Shown here piece after piece: positions 42,966 to 52,382 of a DNA stretch of 53,350 nucleotides (within the stretch, counting starts at the first letter, position 1; every line of letters starts with the position of its first letter). The DNA lies in NCBI GenBank assembly GCA_016283775.1, contig JAEENL010000027.1, positions 1 to 53,350 on the forward strand, in the 5' to 3' direction. The notes under the pieces are model-generated. The model did no database searches. It had not been told where the DNA came from and saw nothing but the letters and a program-made list of their open reading frames with translations. The stretch comes from Lachnospiraceae bacterium. GTDB lineage: Bacteria; Bacillota; Clostridia; Lachnospirales; Lachnospiraceae. Both the position numbers and the translations under genes were made by a program.

Positions 42966-44921
42966 ATGAAAAACCGGATGATAAAGGCAGCGGCTGTCGT
43001 TCCGAAACTCGTGATCGCAAATGCGGGACGGAATGCGGATGAGATCGTCCGCATGATCAAAGAGAACAGTGACTGCGGGATCATTGTGTTTCCGGAACTC
43101 AGCGTGACCGGCTATACCTGCGCGGATCTCTTTGGAAATTCGCTTCTTCTTGACGAGGCGGAAAAAGCTTTGAAGACCATTGCCGATTCGACGGCCCCTC
43201 TTAAAGGTCTGTGTGCGGTCGTGGGGCTTCCCTTAAGGGTGGACGGCGATCTGTACAACTGTGCAGCATTTGTTTCCGGGGGAAAAGTAAAGGGCATAGT
43301 TCCCAAAAGCTGTATTCCCAACTATTCCGAGTTTTACGAGGAAAGATGGTTTACGTCGGGCGCAGGTATCAGCGGCGCATATGTGCAGGTAAACAAAGAG
43401 AGCGTTCCCTTCGGCACGGATCTTTTGTTTGAAGATGTTGAGAGCGGGGCGGTGATTGGAGCGGAGATCTGCGAGGATGCGTGGGTACCGGACAAACCCG
43501 GCACGCATGCGTGTCTTGCGGGAGCAAATATCATCGTAAATCCGTCCGCTTCCGATGAACTCATCGGAAAGCAGGAATACAGAAGAAACCTTGTCGCACA
43601 GCGGAGCGCCGATTGCTACTGCGGCTATGTGTATGTGTCTTCGGGAACGGACGAGTCTTCGACCGACCTTGTGTTTTCGGGGCATTCAATGATCGCGTGC
43701 GACGGAAAGATACTCACGGAAGGCATATTTTCCGACGGCTCAGAGGTGAGAACGGCTCTCATCGACCTTGAGCAGAGTGAGTACAACAGAAGGCACGCAA
43801 ACACATACATGACCCGGGAAAAACGTGACTACCGCCGTATCAGTGTGGGCATTTCTCCGGTCTTCGGAAAAAATGAGATCTCGGTGGATGAACTTGAGAA
43901 GGCGCTGACGAAAGAAGATCATCACATCGCTCCGAATCCGTTTGTGCCTTCGGACAGCGCGGACAGGGCAAAGAGATGTAAAAGGATACTAGAGATACAG
44001 GCAAACGGTCTTGCAACACGCGTGAGACACACCGGGATAAAAAACCTTGTTATCGGAGTTTCCGGAGGGCTTGACAGTACTTTGGCCCTGATAGTGTGCA
44101 ACGAGGCCAGAAAGCTTGTTCCCGATATAAGGATCATTGCATACACCATGCCAAACACAGGAAACACTTCATCACGCACCTACAACAACGCTGTGGCCCT
44201 CATGAAGGTCCTCGGAGCCGAAGCAAGGGAGATCGCCATAGGTGAGGATGTGGGACGCCATCTCGCGGCTCTGGGACACGGAGAAGCGTATCAGGGCGAA
44301 GGGGATGTGACTTACGAAAATGCGCAGGCAAGAATGAGGACTTACATCCTGATGGATGCCGCAAACATGGAAAACGGCCTGGTCGTTGGAACCGGAGACC
44401 TGTCGGAACTTGCGCTGGGCTGGTGTACCTATAACGGTGATCACATGTCAATGTACGGAGTGAACGCCTCTGTACCTAAGACGCTGGTACGATATATCTG
44501 CGGGACCTATGCAATGACCTGCTCAGATGAGACGCTGAAGAGCACGCTCCTTGACATAATAGACACGCCCATCACTCCCGAACTCACACCCGGGAAAGAC
44601 GGGGAGATAGCTCAGAAAACAGAAGAAAAAATAGGAAAATACGATCTGAATGACTTTTTCCTGTACCATACCTTGCGATACGGATCAGGACCTGAAAAGA
44701 TCATGGCTTTTGCAATGAAAGCGTATCCGTCGCTCGGAAAAGAAGCTGTACGTGAGTCACTCCTGAGATTCACCACACGCTTTTTCAGACAGCAGTTCAA
44801 GCGGTCCTGTCTTCCGGACGGGCCGAAGGTGGGCTCGGTCACTCTGTCGCCCAGAGGAGACTGGCGCATGCCGAGTGATGCCGATGTGAACATGTGGATC
44901 GATGCGATCAGGAACGCCTGA
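42966..44921 (+). CDS. nadE: Glutamine-dependent NAD+ synthetase
   Basis: A 651-residue two-domain enzyme converting deamido-NAD+ to NAD+ using glutamine and ATP, the last step of NAD biosynthesis. The N-terminal nitrilase-type glutaminase has the Glu in VFPELSVTGY, Lys in KSCIPNYSEFYEERWF and C169 in GAEICEDAW. The C-terminal synthetase has the PP-loop VSGGLDST (from S366) and the conserved GTGDLSELALGWCTYNGDHM. Length is normal for the fused form. Its 3' end overlaps the convergent rsmJ gene by 14 bases. Confidence 0.95.
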   Translation: MKNRMIKAAAVVPKLVIANAGRNADEIVRMIKENSDCGIIVFPELSVTGYTCADLFGNSLLLDEAEKALKTIADSTAPLKGLCAVVGLPLRVDGDLYNCAAFVSGGKVKGIVPKSCIPNYSEFYEERWFTSGAGISGAYVQVNKESVPFGTDLLFEDVESGAVIGAEICEDAWVPDKPGTHACLAGANIIVNPSASDELIGKQEYRRNLVAQRSADCYCGYVYVSSGTDESSTDLVFSGHSMIACDGKILTEGIFSDGSEVRTALIDLEQSEYNRRHANTYMTREKRDYRRISVGISPVFGKNEISVDELEKALTKEDHHIAPNPFVPSDSADRAKRCKRILEIQANGLATRVRHTGIKNLVIGVSGGLDSTLALIVCNEARKLVPDIRIIAYTMPNTGNTSSRTYNNAVALMKVLGAEAREIAIGEDVGRHLAALGHGEAYQGEGDVTYENAQARMRTYILMDAANMENGLVVGTGDLSELALGWCTYNGDHMSMYGVNASVPKTLVRYICGTYAMTCSDETLKSTLLDIIDTPITPELTPGKDGEIAQKTEEKIGKYDLNDFFLYHTLRYGSGPEKIMAFAMKAYPSLGKEAVRESLLRFTTRFFRQQFKRSCLPDGPKVGSVTLSPRGDWRMPSDADVNMWIDAIRNA

Positions 44922-45600
44922 GGTTTTTTAACAGGATGATATCATACCTGACGGTTTTGCCGGTAAGAGAGTAGTCGGGCTTTATGGAGCCGAGGATTGC
45001 TGCTTTTACCGGCCTTTTTATGATGATCTTTGCGGGCGCAGCCAGCACTGCGCTGTTTAATAGCTCATCCTCATCGGAGCAGGGCTTTTCGAGAAGGTGG
45101 ATGAGCTGGAATTTCTTTTTTACGAGTGAAGACTTTTCTCTTTCGGGGAACATGGGATCGAGAAACACGATATCCGGCGTGATCCCTTCTTCAAAAAGCT
45201 TCGGTAATGCCGTGATGCTGTCCTCTTCCCTGACTTCCATGCGTGATACGGCTTCCCTGATGTCGGAAAGGTCGCTTGAGGCTCCCTTTTCGATGGCGTT
45301 TTTAAGGAGGGCGGCGATCATGGGATCACGCTCATAGAGGATCACACGGCAGCCTGCGGCCGCAAGCAGAAGGGAATCCTCACCGAGACCTGCGGTTGCG
45401 TCACAGACAAGGGGAACATGGTCAAAGTCTTTTATCTTTGCCGCTTTGACGATAAGCTCATGCGTAAGGTTTGCATGAGTGAGTCTTTTCCCCATTTTGG
45501 AAAAATCGGCAGACATTGACTGCCCGCCGCTTTCCAGAAATACTTCGTTACCCTCGTAACGGAGCGATATTTGACTGTTTTCGATGTTTTCTTTTGTCAT
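44908..45600 (-). CDS. rsmJ: 16S rRNA m2G1516 methyltransferase RsmJ
   Basis: A 230-residue SAM-dependent methyltransferase that fits RsmJ, which methylates the N2 of G1516 in small-subunit rRNA. Matching family features: [18 protein letters not shown] (SAM-binding loop), [28 protein letters not shown] and IIIKRP. The DPMFPxRxKSxLVKK block is highly specific. The start codon overlaps the purC stop by 4 bases, so the two are coupled. Confidence 0.9.
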   Translation of the reverse strand: MTKENIENSQISLRYEGNEVFLESGGQSMSADFSKMGKRLTHANLTHELIVKAAKIKDFDHVPLVCDATAGLGEDSLLLAAAGCRVILYERDPMIAALLKNAIEKGASSDLSDIREAVSRMEVREEDSITALPKLFEEGITPDIVFLDPMFPEREKSSLVKKKFQLIHLLEKPCSDEDELLNSAVLAAPAKIIIKRPVKAAILGSIKPDYSLTGKTVRYDIILLKNLRRS

Positions 45601-46475
45601 TTGTCCAAAGGTTTTCCTGTGAGCATTTCATAGCCCTGAAGATATTTGGAAATGGTCTTTTCAACTATCTCCTCGGGCAAGGTCCAGTCGTTACCGGGAT
45701 TGGCTTTAAGCCAGTCGCGTGCAAACTGCTTGTCGAAAGAGGGCTGTGAATGGCCTGCCTCATATCCTTCGGCGGGCCAGAAACGGGATGAATCGGGTGT
45801 GAGCATCTCATCACCGATCATGAGAGTTCCGTTTTCGTCGATACCAAATTCAAACTTCGTGTCTGCGATTATGATGCCGCGTGTGAGCGCGTAGTCGGCG
45901 CACTTTTTGTAAAGCGCGAGAGTGGCGTTTTTGATGGCCTGTGCATATTCAAGGCCATGACCCGGGAAATCGCGTTCGAGGACTTCCACCGATCTCTCAA
46001 AGGAGATGTTTTCGTCGTGGTCACCGATCTCTGCCTTGGTGCTGGGAGTGTAGATGGGCTCAGGGAGCTTTTCGGACTCCTTCAGTCCCTCGGGGAGCTT
46101 GATGCCGCACACCACGCCGCTTTCTTTATAGCTTGCCCAGCCGCTTCCTGTGATGTATCCTCGCACGATGCATTCGATGGGGAGCATGGTGAGTTTTTTT
46201 ACCATCATGCAATTGCCGTTGAAGCTGCCGTTCCTGAAAAATTCAGGCATATCGTTGACATCTGTGGATATCATGTGATTGGGGATGATGTCCTTGGTCA
46301 TGTCGAACCAGAATTTTGACATCTGGGTGAGAACCGCGCCTTTTCTTGTCACGGTGTTGTGCAGGATAACGTCAAAGCAGCTTATGCGGTCGGTCGCGAC
46401 CATAATAAGTGTATTGCCGTTGTCATAGATCTCTCTTACTTTTCCCGCCTTGATGGGCTTAAGTGTCTCGCTCAT
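45597..46475 (-). CDS. purC: SAICAR synthetase
   Basis: A 292-residue phosphoribosylaminoimidazole-succinocarboxamide synthase, purine biosynthesis. Signatures are [28 protein letters not shown] and [11 protein letters not shown]. The length of ~290 matches the longer (eukaryote-like/Bacteroidetes-like) form rather than the ~240-residue form of many Firmicutes. Start ATG 46475 is chosen because GGAGG is 6 bases upstream; an in-frame start at 46544 lacks a site. No other pur genes are visible. Confidence 0.95.
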   Translation of the reverse strand: MSETLKPIKAGKVREIYDNGNTLIMVATDRISCFDVILHNTVTRKGAVLTQMSKFWFDMTKDIIPNHMISTDVNDMPEFFRNGSFNGNCMMVKKLTMLPIECIVRGYITGSGWASYKESGVVCGIKLPEGLKESEKLPEPIYTPSTKAEIGDHDENISFERSVEVLERDFPGHGLEYAQAIKNATLALYKKCADYALTRGIIIADTKFEFGIDENGTLMIGDEMLTPDSSRFWPAEGYEAGHSQPSFDKQFARDWLKANPGNDWTLPEEIVEKTISKYLQGYEMLTGKPLDK

Positions 46476-46569
46476 GATAAACCTCCGATGAAATGTTTGC
46501 CGATTTTGGAATAAGGAGATTTTAGCACTTGGACTCCGATTCATCCATAGGTTTATTCATCATATTTGT

Positions 46570-47034
46570 TTATTGATTTGATAAGTCAAGCCCAAGCATC
46601 TGGTCTTTCTCCACAGAAAGGATGCCGTTTTCGGAAGACAAGCGTCCGATCATTTCGTCAAAAGCCTCAGGGGAGAGAGTATCGACTGTGGAAAGAGCAT
46701 ACATTGAAAGGTTCTCATATTCATAGAGCACGGTGAGCCCGTATTTTTCGCAAAGGGAAGCGATGACATCCGAGTTCACGATCTCACTGTCCACCGCAAC
46801 GATGACCGTGGAGGCGGAGGTGTTGTCTTTGTAGCCGAGTATGGGCGTGCCTGCGGATTCAGTAAGAGTGTCAACATCCACTGTGAGAAGACCGCCTGTT
46901 GAAACCGGTGCGGCTTCTTCATTCTGCACTGCCGGCTTTGAAAGGTTCTGTGACGCCTCTGCTCTGGCCGTACCGCAGCCTGCTGCACATAATGATAAGA
47001 TCAAAGATGTGATGATGATGTTTTTCCTGAACAT
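46570..47034 (-). CDS. Small lipoprotein resembling an I9 protease propeptide/inhibitor
   Basis: A 154-residue probable lipoprotein. The signal peptide ends with a lipobox-like LCAAGC, so C20 is the likely lipidated residue. A linker is followed by a ~75-residue alpha/beta unit (about 75-148) with VIVAVDSEI, LCEKYGLTVLYEYENL, SMYALS, LSPEAFDEMIGRL and ILSVEKD. The order strand-helix-strand-strand-helix-strand and the final VEKD resemble the I9 propeptide of subtilases (…VxxVExD), but no protease is attached or nearby. It may inhibit or chaperone a secreted protease elsewhere (inference). AGGAGG precedes the ATG. 101 bases separate it from the folate gene. Confidence 0.7.
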   Translation of the reverse strand: MFRKNIIITSLILSLCAAGCGTARAEASQNLSKPAVQNEEAAPVSTGGLLTVDVDTLTESAGTPILGYKDNTSASTVIVAVDSEIVNSDVIASLCEKYGLTVLYEYENLSMYALSTVDTLSPEAFDEMIGRLSSENGILSVEKDQMLGLDLSNQ

Positions 47035-47135
47035 TTAAAGTTCCTCCTGTATAAGTGTTTTTGTAACGATGCGCTTCGTTCTGACACACCTATAAACGTG
47101 AAATGATTCTTTACGTTTCGGAGGACACATTCTTT

Positions 47136-47681
47136 TCACAATTCGGTCAGGACCTTGTCCATGATAACATCGAGATCGTCGTGCGGGAGCGAAGGAAGGA
47201 GCAGCTCTCCGAAGCACAGCGCGATCTTGTTGATCTCGCGGCCTCGTAAGAAGTGATCATAATATGCGCAGCCGTGTCCAAGTCTCACTCCGTCGATGGT
47301 CGCCGCAACACAGGGAACAATGGCTGTGTCTATAAGTGACGGAGACGCGGCGGGAAATGACGCGGGAGGCTCAGGGATACCGTAAGGTCCGGGGAGCAGG
47401 CATGACAGGTCCTTTATCTCCACGGCATCCATATACGGCTTTTCATGGCACCTTGGCACATAAACATGCTTTTTTGCCGAAAATGCGGCTTTGATGATCG
47501 CCGATGTATCGGGTTCGTTCTTTTGGGACAGATAGATAAATATGTGGCGGGCATTTGTGAATGCCGGATCCTTTATGCAATTACTTGAAATGACACTTGA
47601 AGCAGATACAAAATATGCGGGATCGAGCTTTAGGAGCTTTTCTCTGATCTCTTTCCGCAGGTTCCTTTTTTCTTCACTCAT
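47136..47681 (-). CDS. 5-formyltetrahydrofolate cyclo-ligase
   Basis: A 181-residue enzyme converting 5-formyl-THF to 5,10-methenyl-THF with ATP. The N-terminal basic KRNLRKEIREKL and the C-terminal DGVRLGHGCAYYDHFL (usual form RLGxGxGYYDRFL) are diagnostic. The ligand loop KPYMDAVEIKD and GIPEPP are also conserved. It follows the ECF S-component gene by 17 bases, so it is probably in the same transcript and could link folate one-carbon metabolism to the vitamin uptake genes (inference). Confidence 0.9.
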   Translation of the reverse strand: MSEEKRNLRKEIREKLLKLDPAYFVSASSVISSNCIKDPAFTNARHIFIYLSQKNEPDTSAIIKAAFSAKKHVYVPRCHEKPYMDAVEIKDLSCLLPGPYGIPEPPASFPAASPSLIDTAIVPCVAATIDGVRLGHGCAYYDHFLRGREINKIALCFGELLLPSLPHDDLDVIMDKVLTEL

Positions 47682-47698
47682 ATGTGTCCTTTCCGGGA

Positions 47699-48217
47699 CT
47701 ATACCCCATATTTAAGTTTTACGCGCTCGAGCTTTTCTCCCATCGGTCTTGCAAGGAGTGCAAGGAACAGCACATTTGAAACGATATAGGTGACCGTATG
47801 GGGGACAGCGCTTAGAAGCGCGGCAAGATAAGGGGCCGCGGACCATTCACCGTTCATCCAGATCACGGTCCAGACATCCATTATCAGCGAGAACAGTATA
47901 CCCCAGAGTGCGCCGTGTGCCAAGAGCAGAAATCGGTTTTTCTTAAGGAACTTTGAAAGAATATGCGAAAAAAGACCGGTAAGCCCCCATGCCAGCATCT
48001 GGAACGGCGTCCACGGACCTTGTCCAAAATAAAAATTCGAAAGAAGGGCCGAAAGCGCTCCCGTGGTGAAACCTGCGGCACCGCCGAGATACATGCCTGT
48101 AATGATCGTTACGGCGCTTACGGGTTTTATCACGGGAATGAAGCGCCCTGCTGTGGACAGAGCGGTCATCACGGCTATGATGACCAGTCTTCTCGCACGG
48201 ATGCGTTTTTTTCTCAT
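47699..48217 (-). CDS. ECF transporter substrate-binding (S) component
   Basis: A 172-residue membrane protein with about five or six helices. It fits ECF S components, small proteins that bind a vitamin and dock onto the shared T and A subunits. Features include the basic N-terminus, AVMTALSTAGRF at helix 1 and the GQGPWTPFQMLAWGLTGLFS stretch. The ATG overlaps the ATPase stop by 4 bases, so it is a dedicated (group I-like) system. The substrate is not proven by sequence; the neighbouring transcobalamin-like surface proteins point to cobalamin (inference). Confidence 0.85.
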   Translation of the reverse strand: MRKKRIRARRLVIIAVMTALSTAGRFIPVIKPVSAVTIITGMYLGGAAGFTTGALSALLSNFYFGQGPWTPFQMLAWGLTGLFSHILSKFLKKNRFLLLAHGALWGILFSLIMDVWTVIWMNGEWSAAPYLAALLSAVPHTVTYIVSNVLFLALLARPMGEKLERVKLKYGV

Positions 48218-49821
48218 GAGCGCCTCCCGTTTATCCTTAACAGTTCCGAAACATCCTCCACCGTCACTGCGTTTTTGTAAATGCCACGGGTCATGCGGGA
48301 CGCGGGAGTCGTGTAAAAAGCATTGCTCCCGAAAAATTCACGGGGAGTGCCTTCGGACATAATTTCTCCTCTGAAGAGCAGGGCGCAGCGGTCGGCGGTC
48401 TTTGCCGCAAATTCTGTGTCATGTGTCACGATGACGACAGTGATCCCTTTTGAACGAAGGTCTTTAAATATGCCCGTGATCCTGTCTTTGTTCAATGCAT
48501 CAAGGCCCTTTGTGGGCTCGTCGGCAAGGAGGATCCGGGGGTGCTGTGAGAGCACCAGCGCGAGAGCGAGAAGCTCCTGTTCCCCTCCGGAAAGATCATA
48601 AGGGTGCCTGTCCATAAGGTGGCTCAGGTCAAACGGAAACTGCGAGAGATCGGCGCCGTGCAGCTCTTCGCGTACTGTGTTTCGCAGAAAAAGTGTCTGC
48701 ACATCCTGAGGAAGATATGCCACACAGGAATTTCTGAGTTCCTGTCCTTTGTAGTCTTTGATCTTTTTGCCAAACAGCCTGATAACACCGTCAAAAGGCC
48801 TCACAAGACCGGCGGCGGCTGAGAGGAGTGTGGTCTTTCCGGAGCCGTTCCCTCCGAGAAGACAGAATATCTCATTCTCAAATACAGTAAGTGAAAGGTC
48901 GGAAAGAACGTCGGGCAGGTTTTTCTCATATCTGAAATAAACATGCGAAAACTCCAGCGCGATGCTGTCAGAATGCGAATACCCGGGCGCATTGAGCGAT
49001 GCTGTGGTGTTTTTATAGTTATCTGCGATCAGGCGACGTGCATCGGCCACGGTGAGCGGGCAGGAGGCTGGGAAAAGCCTTACCGCGGCTGGCAGGGAGG
49101 GCAGGATATCCCGGTCATCTGACATATTTTTGATAACGCCGGAGACTGAACCGGAAAACTGTATGCGGCCGTCCTTCAGGGCGAGCAGGCTCGTCGCTTC
49201 GGGCAGAAGCTCCTCAAGGTGATGCTCCACGACGATCACCGTCGTGCCGAATTCGCGGTTGAGTTTTGTGATCGATGTGATGAAAGAAGACGCGGCAATG
49301 GGATCAAGCTGTGCAGTGGGCTCGTCAAGCAGGATGATATCGGGCTGCATCACCATTACGCTTGCAAGGTTGAGAAGCTGCTTTTCTCCGCCGGAAAGCT
49401 CTGCGGTGCTTCGCATAAACCATTCCTCAATGCCGAAATACGCTGCCATCTCGGATACACGCTTTCTTATCTCTGACGAAGGGCACCCAAGATTTTCAAG
49501 GCCGAAAGCAAGCTCGTGCCATACCTTGTCACAGACGATCTGCTGCTCCGGCTGCTGACACACAAAGCCGATGCGGGACGCACCTTCAAGATCCGTCATC
49601 TGAGAAAAATTCTTCCCGTCAAAGGTGACAGTGCCTTCAAATGCCCCTTGCGGAGCCACTTCGCGCTTCAGCAGGCGGAGGAGTGTCGATTTTCCGCTTC
49701 CTGTGGCGCCAAGCATCAAAACAAGATCACCTTTGTTTACGGTGAACGAGATGTCCGTGAGCGCCTTTGATGCGGCACCTGCGTATGTAAATCCTAGATT
49801 TTTGACGTTAAGTATTTCCAT
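48214..49821 (-). CDS. Fused ECF ATPase (A1-A2)
   Basis: A 535-residue protein with two ABC domains in one chain, energising the ECF transporter. Domain 1: Walker A GATGSGKST, signature LSGGEKQ, Walker B ILLDEPTAQLD, H-loop VVEHH. Domain 2: GGNGSGKTT, LSGGEQE, LADEPTKGLD, VTHD. Both sites look competent. In most Firmicutes the two ATPases are separate genes; here they are joined by a ~50-residue linker. It overlaps the T-component gene by 28 bases and the S-component gene by 4. Confidence 0.93.
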   Translation of the reverse strand: MEILNVKNLGFTYAGAASKALTDISFTVNKGDLVLMLGATGSGKSTLLRLLKREVAPQGAFEGTVTFDGKNFSQMTDLEGASRIGFVCQQPEQQIVCDKVWHELAFGLENLGCPSSEIRKRVSEMAAYFGIEEWFMRSTAELSGGEKQLLNLASVMVMQPDIILLDEPTAQLDPIAASSFITSITKLNREFGTTVIVVEHHLEELLPEATSLLALKDGRIQFSGSVSGVIKNMSDDRDILPSLPAAVRLFPASCPLTVADARRLIADNYKNTTASLNAPGYSHSDSIALEFSHVYFRYEKNLPDVLSDLSLTVFENEIFCLLGGNGSGKTTLLSAAAGLVRPFDGVIRLFGKKIKDYKGQELRNSCVAYLPQDVQTLFLRNTVREELHGADLSQFPFDLSHLMDRHPYDLSGGEQELLALALVLSQHPRILLADEPTKGLDALNKDRITGIFKDLRSKGITVVIVTHDTEFAAKTADRCALLFRGEIMSEGTPREFFGSNAFYTTPASRMTRGIYKNAVTVEDVSELLRINGRRS

Positions 49822-50672
49822 CTGAGAGCCTCGTAAATATCAATTATCGTGGGGAGAAGGACCAGCAGGGCATATCCTGTGATAGCGGCAATGCCGAGCG
49901 GGGAAGGTTTTGCCGATTCAAAAGCAGGGTAAAAAGAAAAGTAGACCGCTTTAAGTACCCGACCGGCGAACACGATACCGCCAAGCACAAGCTCTGTGAG
50001 AAGCAGCATGAGGTCCCGCCCGCCAAACTTCCATATCGTGAAAAACGTTCTTTTTCTGACACCATATCCTCTTGCGGCCATGCTGTCTGCAGTGATGATG
50101 CCGTTTTCAAGGCCCCAGGTCATGAGAGCTGAAAAAATGCGCACACCGCCACGGATCGAATCGATCGCATTGTCTTCCTTGTAGAGCCCGAGCGCTTTCT
50201 GAACGTTGTTGATGCGTTTGGCCTGTTTTGAGAACAAAGGGATATAGCGAAGCGTCATCGAAAAAAGGAGCGCGAGCTTTGGAGAAAAAACGCCGAAAAC
50301 GTACAAAAGCCTGTCCTCCGTCATTATCACCGAAAATGAGCGGAACCAGTAAAGCACGGATATGACCATGAGAGCCGCGCACACGCCGTAAAGCAGAGCT
50401 TCGAGCGTGATCGGATTGTCGTTCAGCACAAACAGTACTGTGACACCGTTATGATACAAAAAAGGGTTCAGGAGCGAGAGCAGGAAAAATATCAAAAGCA
50501 TTCGTAAGTGTTTTCCGATCCCCCGTTTTTCGGAAACAACAGAGTCGAGGATCACAGCGCCCGCAAGCGAAATAAGGGTCACTGTCGGCGTCATGCAGAG
50601 CACGCAGACGACCGTGACCAGAAGGAAATATACAAAAACGACTATTGGGTTGTGATCCTGGAATCTTCTCAT
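49794..50672 (-). CDS. ECF transporter transmembrane (T) component
   Basis: A 292-residue membrane protein that couples the ATPases to the S component. It has about six to seven hydrophobic helices and the EcfT coupling motif MAARGYGVRKRT (Ala-Arg-Gly) on the long coupling helices. Overlaps the ATPase gene by 28 bases and follows the transcobalamin-like gene by 6 bases, so the transporter and surface proteins are one operon. Confidence 0.9.
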   Translation of the reverse strand: MRRFQDHNPIVVFVYFLLVTVVCVLCMTPTVTLISLAGAVILDSVVSEKRGIGKHLRMLLIFFLLSLLNPFLYHNGVTVLFVLNDNPITLEALLYGVCAALMVISVLYWFRSFSVIMTEDRLLYVFGVFSPKLALLFSMTLRYIPLFSKQAKRINNVQKALGLYKEDNAIDSIRGGVRIFSALMTWGLENGIITADSMAARGYGVRKRTFFTIWKFGGRDLMLLLTELVLGGIVFAGRVLKAVYFSFYPAFESAKPSPLGIAAITGYALLVLLPTIIDIYEALRWKYLTSKI

Positions 50673-50678
50673 AAAAAT

Positions 50679-52382
50679 CTATTCAAGGTCTCGTCCGAGA
50701 TCGAGAGTGTAGAGCCATTCTATTTTGTCTCCGTCCGAAAGCACATAATCTCCGCAGCCCACAGAAGGAGAGACGCCGTTAACGTGGTAGACCCAGCCTG
50801 AAAGGTCGCCGTGATCGTATTCGTAAAGATAGCTGATCCCTGAAACATAGATCATTCCGCGGGCGCCTTTGCTGTCAATGTGTATATTGTAAACACGCGC
50901 GGCTTCGGTAAGTATGTCAAATACCGTGTCGCCCGTGCTGATGTCAAAGCCGGTCGGGGGAAGTATGATACAGTCCTCCGGGATGAAAGACGATGTAGAA
51001 AGACCTGCGACCTTTTCACAGCTTATCGTGAGCGTAACATGCCCAGTGATATTCTCTTTTACGGTCGCTTCACCGTTGTAATAGTCCTTTACGGATGAGA
51101 TATCGGTAAAGAGCGTTATCGTGGAAAGTACAGCGCCTACGATGACGACAAAGATGAAATTCTTGGGATTTCGTTTTTTAAAGACGATGAGCAGGATACA
51201 TGCCGCAATGCAGGCTGCTCCGATGAAGCATAAAACTATGGGTTTGTATTCCATTTTGCCGAAAAAGCCTGTGCGTGCGGATGCTGACGATCCTGCGCCG
51301 GCGGGGCTTTCTGTGTAGCCGGGTGTGGGTGAAGGCGAAGACGGGGTGCCTGTGGGAGCAGGCACTGCAGTGACTTCAGAGGCAGGTGCGCTTTCAGCGG
51401 GAGTCGGCCGGGCTTCGGACGGCCCAGGAACGGGAAACACAAACAGTCTTTCGCCCTTCAGCATCAGCGTATATGCTGTGAGAGAATAGAAAACCTGCTG
51501 TGTTGCCGTATAATTGTATTTTCCGTTCCGCTCGTGGCTGAAACTTCCGTCTTCAAGCCTGAAAGAGAGCAGTGCGTCGAGTATGGTGTTCCCGTTTTTG
51601 ATAAAACGGGTGTCGCTCAGCATATCTATCCCCAAGGAGGACAGTGCTCCAACGACCTGTGAAGCGCTTTCGGCATTTTCAGCTCCAAATCCGTTAAAAC
51701 CTCCGTTTTCAAGCTGTTTTGCGGAAAGAAGGCTGACCGCTTCATCAACGGCTTCGGACACGGATGTCTTATCTGTGTTCGGCGCGAGAGCCTGAAGCGC
51801 CATGGCCGTGACATCGACATCTGAGTTTGACCCCATCACTGCCCAGCCTCCGTCCGAAAGACGCATGGAAAGAAGGCTGTCGATGAGAGCGTCTTTGGTG
51901 GTAACGTCCGACTCTATGCCGTTGTTCATAAGGTGCAGCCCGAAGATCAGGCTCATGACGCCCTGTAAACCTATCGAGTCATTTGCCGTGGATCTTACAA
52001 AAGGGCTGTCGCCTCTGCCGCACGCGATGAGCGTGAGCGCTATTCGCTGCCGTGTGGTCGCGCTCTTTACACCATTGTTTTCGGCAAAAACTTCAAGCCT
52101 TTCCGCGTAGGAGAGCAGAGCGTTTTTTATGCTTTCGGGATCGTCATGTCCGAAATATCTGGACAGGGCCAGCGCAAACCATTCCGAGTTTCCTACTCCG
52201 TCCGGAGTCATGGAAGCTATCCATTGAGCGATCGAAGTAGTGTCGGAATTTGCTTCTTCACAGGAAACAATGCCGTCGAGTATCTCATCGACGGCAGGTG
52301 AAGCTTTGCACACAGTGGCTCCCTGCAGGAAAAGCAGGAGAGCCACCATGAAATATGCGATTTTTATGAGCTTACATCTCAT
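50679..52382 (-). CDS. Transcobalamin/intrinsic-factor-like surface protein
   Basis: A 567-residue membrane-anchored protein. Signal peptide about 1-27. Residues about 30-325 form an alpha/alpha-barrel of the prenyltransferase/squalene-oxidase repeat type, with repeats such as LSDGGWAVMGSNSDVDVTAM, LENGGFNGFGAENAESASQV and LEDGSFSHERNGKYNYTATQ. A Pro/Ser/Thr-rich linker follows, then two TM helices (about 375-395 and 403-421). An external DUF4430 (transcobalamin-like C-terminal) domain, about 440-560, contains DGDKIEWLYTLDLG. Animal cobalamin carriers also combine an alpha6/alpha6 barrel with a beta domain of this family. Adjacent ECF genes suggest it hands cobalamin to the transporter (inference). 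Overlaps the upstream gene by 11 bases. Confidence 0.85.
   Translation of the reverse strand: MRCKLIKIAYFMVALLLFLQGATVCKASPAVDEILDGIVSCEEANSDTTSIAQWIASMTPDGVGNSEWFALALSRYFGHDDPESIKNALLSYAERLEVFAENNGVKSATTRQRIALTLIACGRGDSPFVRSTANDSIGLQGVMSLIFGLHLMNNGIESDVTTKDALIDSLLSMRLSDGGWAVMGSNSDVDVTAMALQALAPNTDKTSVSEAVDEAVSLLSAKQLENGGFNGFGAENAESASQVVGALSSLGIDMLSDTRFIKNGNTILDALLSFRLEDGSFSHERNGKYNYTATQQVFYSLTAYTLMLKGERLFVFPVPGPSEARPTPAESAPASEVTAVPAPTGTPSSPSPTPGYTESPAGAGSSASARTGFFGKMEYKPIVLCFIGAACIAACILLIVFKKRNPKNFIFVVIVGAVLSTITLFTDISSVKDYYNGEATVKENITGHVTLTISCEKVAGLSTSSFIPEDCIILPPTGFDISTGDTVFDILTEAARVYNIHIDSKGARGMIYVSGISYLYEYDHGDLSGWVYHVNGVSPSVGCGDYVLSDGDKIEWLYTLDLGRDLE

Noticed and set aside
47094-47118. AAACGT/ACGTTT inverted repeat between the lipoprotein and folate genes as a terminator
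   Set aside because: Six pairs with a mismatched interior and no T run on either side.
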